Assembly: GCF_000423085.1 (NCBI RefSeq)
Contig: NZ_AUHH01000001.1
Location: 124,001 to 188,000, forward strand
Reading direction: 5' to 3'
DNA length: 64,000 nucleotides
Source of the DNA: Granulicoccus phenolivorans DSM 17626 = NBRC 107789 = JCM 15570
GTDB lineage: Bacteria; Actinomycetota; Actinomycetes; Propionibacteriales; Propionibacteriaceae
The position numbers and the translations under genes were made by a program. Shown in pieces: positions 61,870 to 64,000 of the stretch. Within the stretch, counting starts at the first letter, position 1, and every line of letters starts with the position of its first letter. The notes beneath the pieces were generated by a model. That model was not told the origin of the DNA. It was given only the letters and a program-made list of their open reading frames with translations, and ran no database searches.

Positions 61870-63080
61870 TGGCGCCGACCGCCGACGTGCTGGTGGTCGG
61901 CGCCGGGTCGGCCGGCTGCGTACTCGCCCACCGGCTGGCCGCGGAGGGCCGCCGGGTGCGCCTGGTGGAGGCCGGGGGTCGTGGCGTACCCCGCCGCGCC
62001 GACCGGCTCCCGCTGACCCCACCGTGGGCCCGCAGCTATCCCGCCGAGCTCGGCACCGGCGGGCAGGTCCGGATCTGGCGCGGGGCCACCCTCGGCGGCT
62101 CCGGCGCGGTCAACGGCTGCTACCTGCTGCCCCCCACCGATGCCGCCGGCTGGCCGTGGCCGGACCCGGTGCTGGCCGCCGCCGTCGACCGGGTGTGGGC
62201 GCGGTTCGATCCGGAGGTCGCACCCGATCCGGACATCCGGGCCTGGCTGGCGTCCTGCGGGGTGCCGCCGACCCCGGTGCCGCTGAGTATGCATGCCGGG
62301 CAGCGGATCAGTGCGGCCGACGCGTACCCGCTGACCAGGGTCGCGCTGCACACCGACACGAGCGTGACCCACCTGCTGCGGCAGGCGGACCGGGTCACCG
62401 GCGTGGCGCTGGCCGACGGCAGCGAATGGCGCGCCGGCGAGGTCGCCCTGGCCGCCGGGACGATCGGCACGCTGAGCCTGTTGGCCCGGTCCGGACTGAT
62501 CACCGAGGCGGTGGGGCTGGTCGAACATCCGGAGTTGCTGTTCGACTCCCCCGCCCCGGCCGGGGCGCCCGACCCGGCCGCGGTGCCCGGCCCGCTGCTG
62601 GCCACCGTCGCGCACCGCGAGGTTCCTCATCCGGGCCTGGGGACCGCCTGCCTCGAGGTGCGCCCGTACGCCCGGCCCTTCGGCGCGGTGATCCCCGGCG
62701 CGGGCGGCCCGCCGACCCCGCAACTGGGGCTGGCCCTGATGGGCACCACCTCCCGCGGGCGGCTGCACCTGGACCCCGCCGGCGCCGCGGTGATCGACCT
62801 CGGCCTGCTCACCGATCCCGGGGACCGCCGCGCCCTCGCCGCCGCCACCGAGTGGGCCCGCGACGTGCTGGGCGTACGCGGACCGGGGGTGCCGGCCACC
62901 TCCCAACACCTGTCCGGCGGCGCCGAGCTGGGCGTCCGCTGCGACCCGTCCGGCCGGTGGTCCGGCGTACGGGGACTGCGGATCGTGGACGGGGCCGCAC
63001 TGCCCGGCCAGCGCCGGCGCGGACCGCACGCGGCCATCCTGGCGCTGGCCGACGAACTGGCTCGGCGCTGGGACCAGTGA
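61869..63080 (+). CDS. mftG: Mycofactocin-associated GMC oxidoreductase MftG
   Basis: 403 aa. FAD-dependent glucose-methanol-choline family protein. Dinucleotide motif VLVVGAGSAGCVLAHRLA (8-25), LGGSGAVNGCYLLPP and the C-terminal ATSQHLSGGAELG with a likely catalytic His. MftG links mycofactocinol to the respiratory chain in alcohol oxidation. It is shorter than most GMC enzymes (500-600 aa), as is usual for MftG. ATG 61869 overlaps mftF. Confidence 0.88.
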   Translation: MAPTADVLVVGAGSAGCVLAHRLAAEGRRVRLVEAGGRGVPRRADRLPLTPPWARSYPAELGTGGQVRIWRGATLGGSGAVNGCYLLPPTDAAGWPWPDPVLAAAVDRVWARFDPEVAPDPDIRAWLASCGVPPTPVPLSMHAGQRISAADAYPLTRVALHTDTSVTHLLRQADRVTGVALADGSEWRAGEVALAAGTIGTLSLLARSGLITEAVGLVEHPELLFDSPAPAGAPDPAAVPGPLLATVAHREVPHPGLGTACLEVRPYARPFGAVIPGAGGPPTPQLGLALMGTTSRGRLHLDPAGAAVIDLGLLTDPGDRRALAAATEWARDVLGVRGPGVPATSQHLSGGAELGVRCDPSGRWSGVRGLRIVDGAALPGQRRRGPHAAILALADELARRWDQ

Positions 63081-63173
63081 GCCTGCTGAGACGGCCGAGA
63101 CAGCTGTGACGGACGGGGTTCGATGAGCATCTGCTCAGCACCTCAACGATTGGGCCGCGATCGCCGGCAGGGA

Positions 63174-63203
63174 TTTTCACCAGCGAACAATCGTGGTTAC
63201 GCT
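63174..63203 (+). promoter_or_regulatory. Promoter of the LGFP protein gene
   Basis: TTTTCA (63174-63179), 18 bases, TACGCT (63198-63203). Confidence 0.4.
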
Positions 63204-63261
63204 GAGCGCGCCGTGGTCCGAGGATGGGCATGGTACGTCATCGAACAACCCTAGGAGCGGT

Positions 63262-64000
63262 ATGAAACGCACAGTTTCGGCGCTGGTGGGAGTGACCGCG
63301 GCATCGCTGCTGCTGTCGGTCCCCGGTCTGGCATCCGCGGCCCCCACGCCGACGCCCACCCCGAGCGCCACCCCGGTGGCGACCGCCGCCCCGACCGCCC
63401 CGACCCCGGGCGCTGCGACCCCGGGCGCCCCGACCCCGGCCGCCCCGACGCCGACCCGGACCCCGGCGATCACCACGCCGCCGGCCCCGGCCAGCCCTAG
63501 CACCCCGGCCACGCCCACCCCGGCGCCGACCCCCTCGGCGAGCGCGCAGGCGATCGAGGTCAAGGGCGCGATCAAGGAGGTCTGGGACCGCAATGGCGGC
63601 GCCGCCGGCCCGCTGGGCCAGCCCGTGGCCGCGGAGTTCCAGGGCGCCCAGAGTGCCTGGCTGCAGCAGTTCACCGGCGGCTGGATCGTGTGGACGCCCG
63701 GGATCGGTGGCTACACCGTCCGTGGCGGTCTGCTCGGCGGCTGGCTCGCCCAGGGCCGCGACGCCGGCCCGCTCGGCGTCCCCACCGGTGAGGGCGTCCA
63801 GGCCGGTCGCGGCTCGTGGACCCAGTCCTTCTCCGGCGGCCGCCTCTACTGGATCTCCGGCAGCCGCGCCTACGCGGTGCGCGGCGCGATCCTGGGGGTC
63901 TACCAGGACTCCGGCTGGGAGAACGGCACCCTCGGCCTGCCCGTCGGCAACGAGTACGCCAGCGCCAACGGCTCGATCGTGCAGAATTTCGAGTTCGGCA
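63262..64000 (+). CDS. Secreted LGFP-repeat protein, cut by the window end
   Basis: The visible 246 codons begin with a signal peptide (about 1-26, VSALVGVTAASLLLSVPGLASA), then a Pro/Thr/Ala linker to about 94, then LGFP-type repeats with GPLGQP, GPLGVP and GTLGLP cores at roughly 55-residue spacing. LGFP repeats anchor or bind cell-wall components in Actinobacteria, and this class often carries an N-acetylmuramidase or other effector domain outside the repeats. Anything after position 64000 is unknown. SD AGGAG precedes the ATG. Confidence 0.85.
   Translation, partial: MKRTVSALVGVTAASLLLSVPGLASAAPTPTPTPSATPVATAAPTAPTPGAATPGAPTPAAPTPTRTPAITTPPAPASPSTPATPTPAPTPSASAQAIEVKGAIKEVWDRNGGAAGPLGQPVAAEFQGAQSAWLQQFTGGWIVWTPGIGGYTVRGGLLGGWLAQGRDAGPLGVPTGEGVQAGRGSWTQSFSGGRLYWISGSRAYAVRGAILGVYQDSGWENGTLGLPVGNEYASANGSIVQNFEFG

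Overview
The window is a 64 kb piece of a high-GC actinobacterial chromosome, most likely from the family Propionibacteriaceae. The strongest sign is an intact operon at 49.2-53.0 kb for the biotin-dependent transcarboxylase of the Wood-Werkman propionate cycle (5S, 12S and 1.3S subunits). CarD next to IspD, SenX3-RegX3 next to PhoU and phosphoglyceromutase, an orphan GroEL under CIRCE control, DUF4032, DUF3263, YbjN and LGFP-repeat proteins are all typical actinobacterial content. The genus cannot be named from the sequence alone.

Layout. 0-7.4 kb: end of a cold-shock protein gene, LarE, a membrane protein, a helicase-associated protein, a secreted protein, XPB helicase and a single-pass membrane protein. 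7.4-11.7 kb (minus strand): Nudix hydrolase, CutC, a fumarylacetoacetase-family enzyme and GroEL with two CIRCE operators. 11.7-15.3 kb: a small HExxH protein, then a YbaB-like protein, a WXG100-like protein and a large WXG-type protein with a long Pro-Ser/Thr-Gln/Glu repeat; this resembles a type VII secretion substrate cluster without the secretion machine. 15.3-20.3 kb: DUF3263, ManA, a phage-type two-domain endolysin beside tRNA-Thr, a membrane protein and DedA. 20.5-25.4 kb: an MsiK-like ABC ATPase, a DUF4032 kinase-like protein, CysS and RlmB. 25.4-31.3 kb (minus strand): an envelope glycan block (DUF6541, PIG-V-like, FAD oxidoreductase, GtrA). 31.4-35.4 kb: GlyA, a lipoprotein and a DUF2207 protein. 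35.5-39.5 kb: three YpfJ-type metallopeptidase paralogues, one with its zinc site lost, interleaved with IspF. 39.5-43 kb: IspD, CarD, a lipoprotein and a PRPP synthetase. 42.9-49.1 kb: RegX3/SenX3, PhoU, an acyl-CoA synthetase, GpmA, a coiled-coil protein and YbjN. 49.2-53.0 kb: transcarboxylase. 53.1-56.3 kb: DUF350, an AbiEi/DUF559-like protein, a DUF697-type GTPase and a small membrane protein. 56.4-63.1 kb: TypA, a serine hydrolase and the mycofactocin genes mftE, mftF and mftG. 63.3 kb to the end: an LGFP-repeat secreted protein cut by the window edge.

How it works together. Much of the window is housekeeping: translation (CysS, RlmB, TypA, tRNA-Thr), one-carbon and isoprenoid metabolism (GlyA, IspD, IspF), phosphate sensing (SenX3-RegX3, PhoU and a putative PHO box) and propionate-type carbon flow (transcarboxylase). 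The accessory interest is in the type VII-like trio, the lysin at a tRNA end, the metallopeptidase family with a probable pseudoenzyme, the glycan operon and the mycofactocin maturation genes that lack mftA-D here. A recurring feature is a TANNNT box 5-7 bases before the start codon, which suggests many leaderless transcripts.
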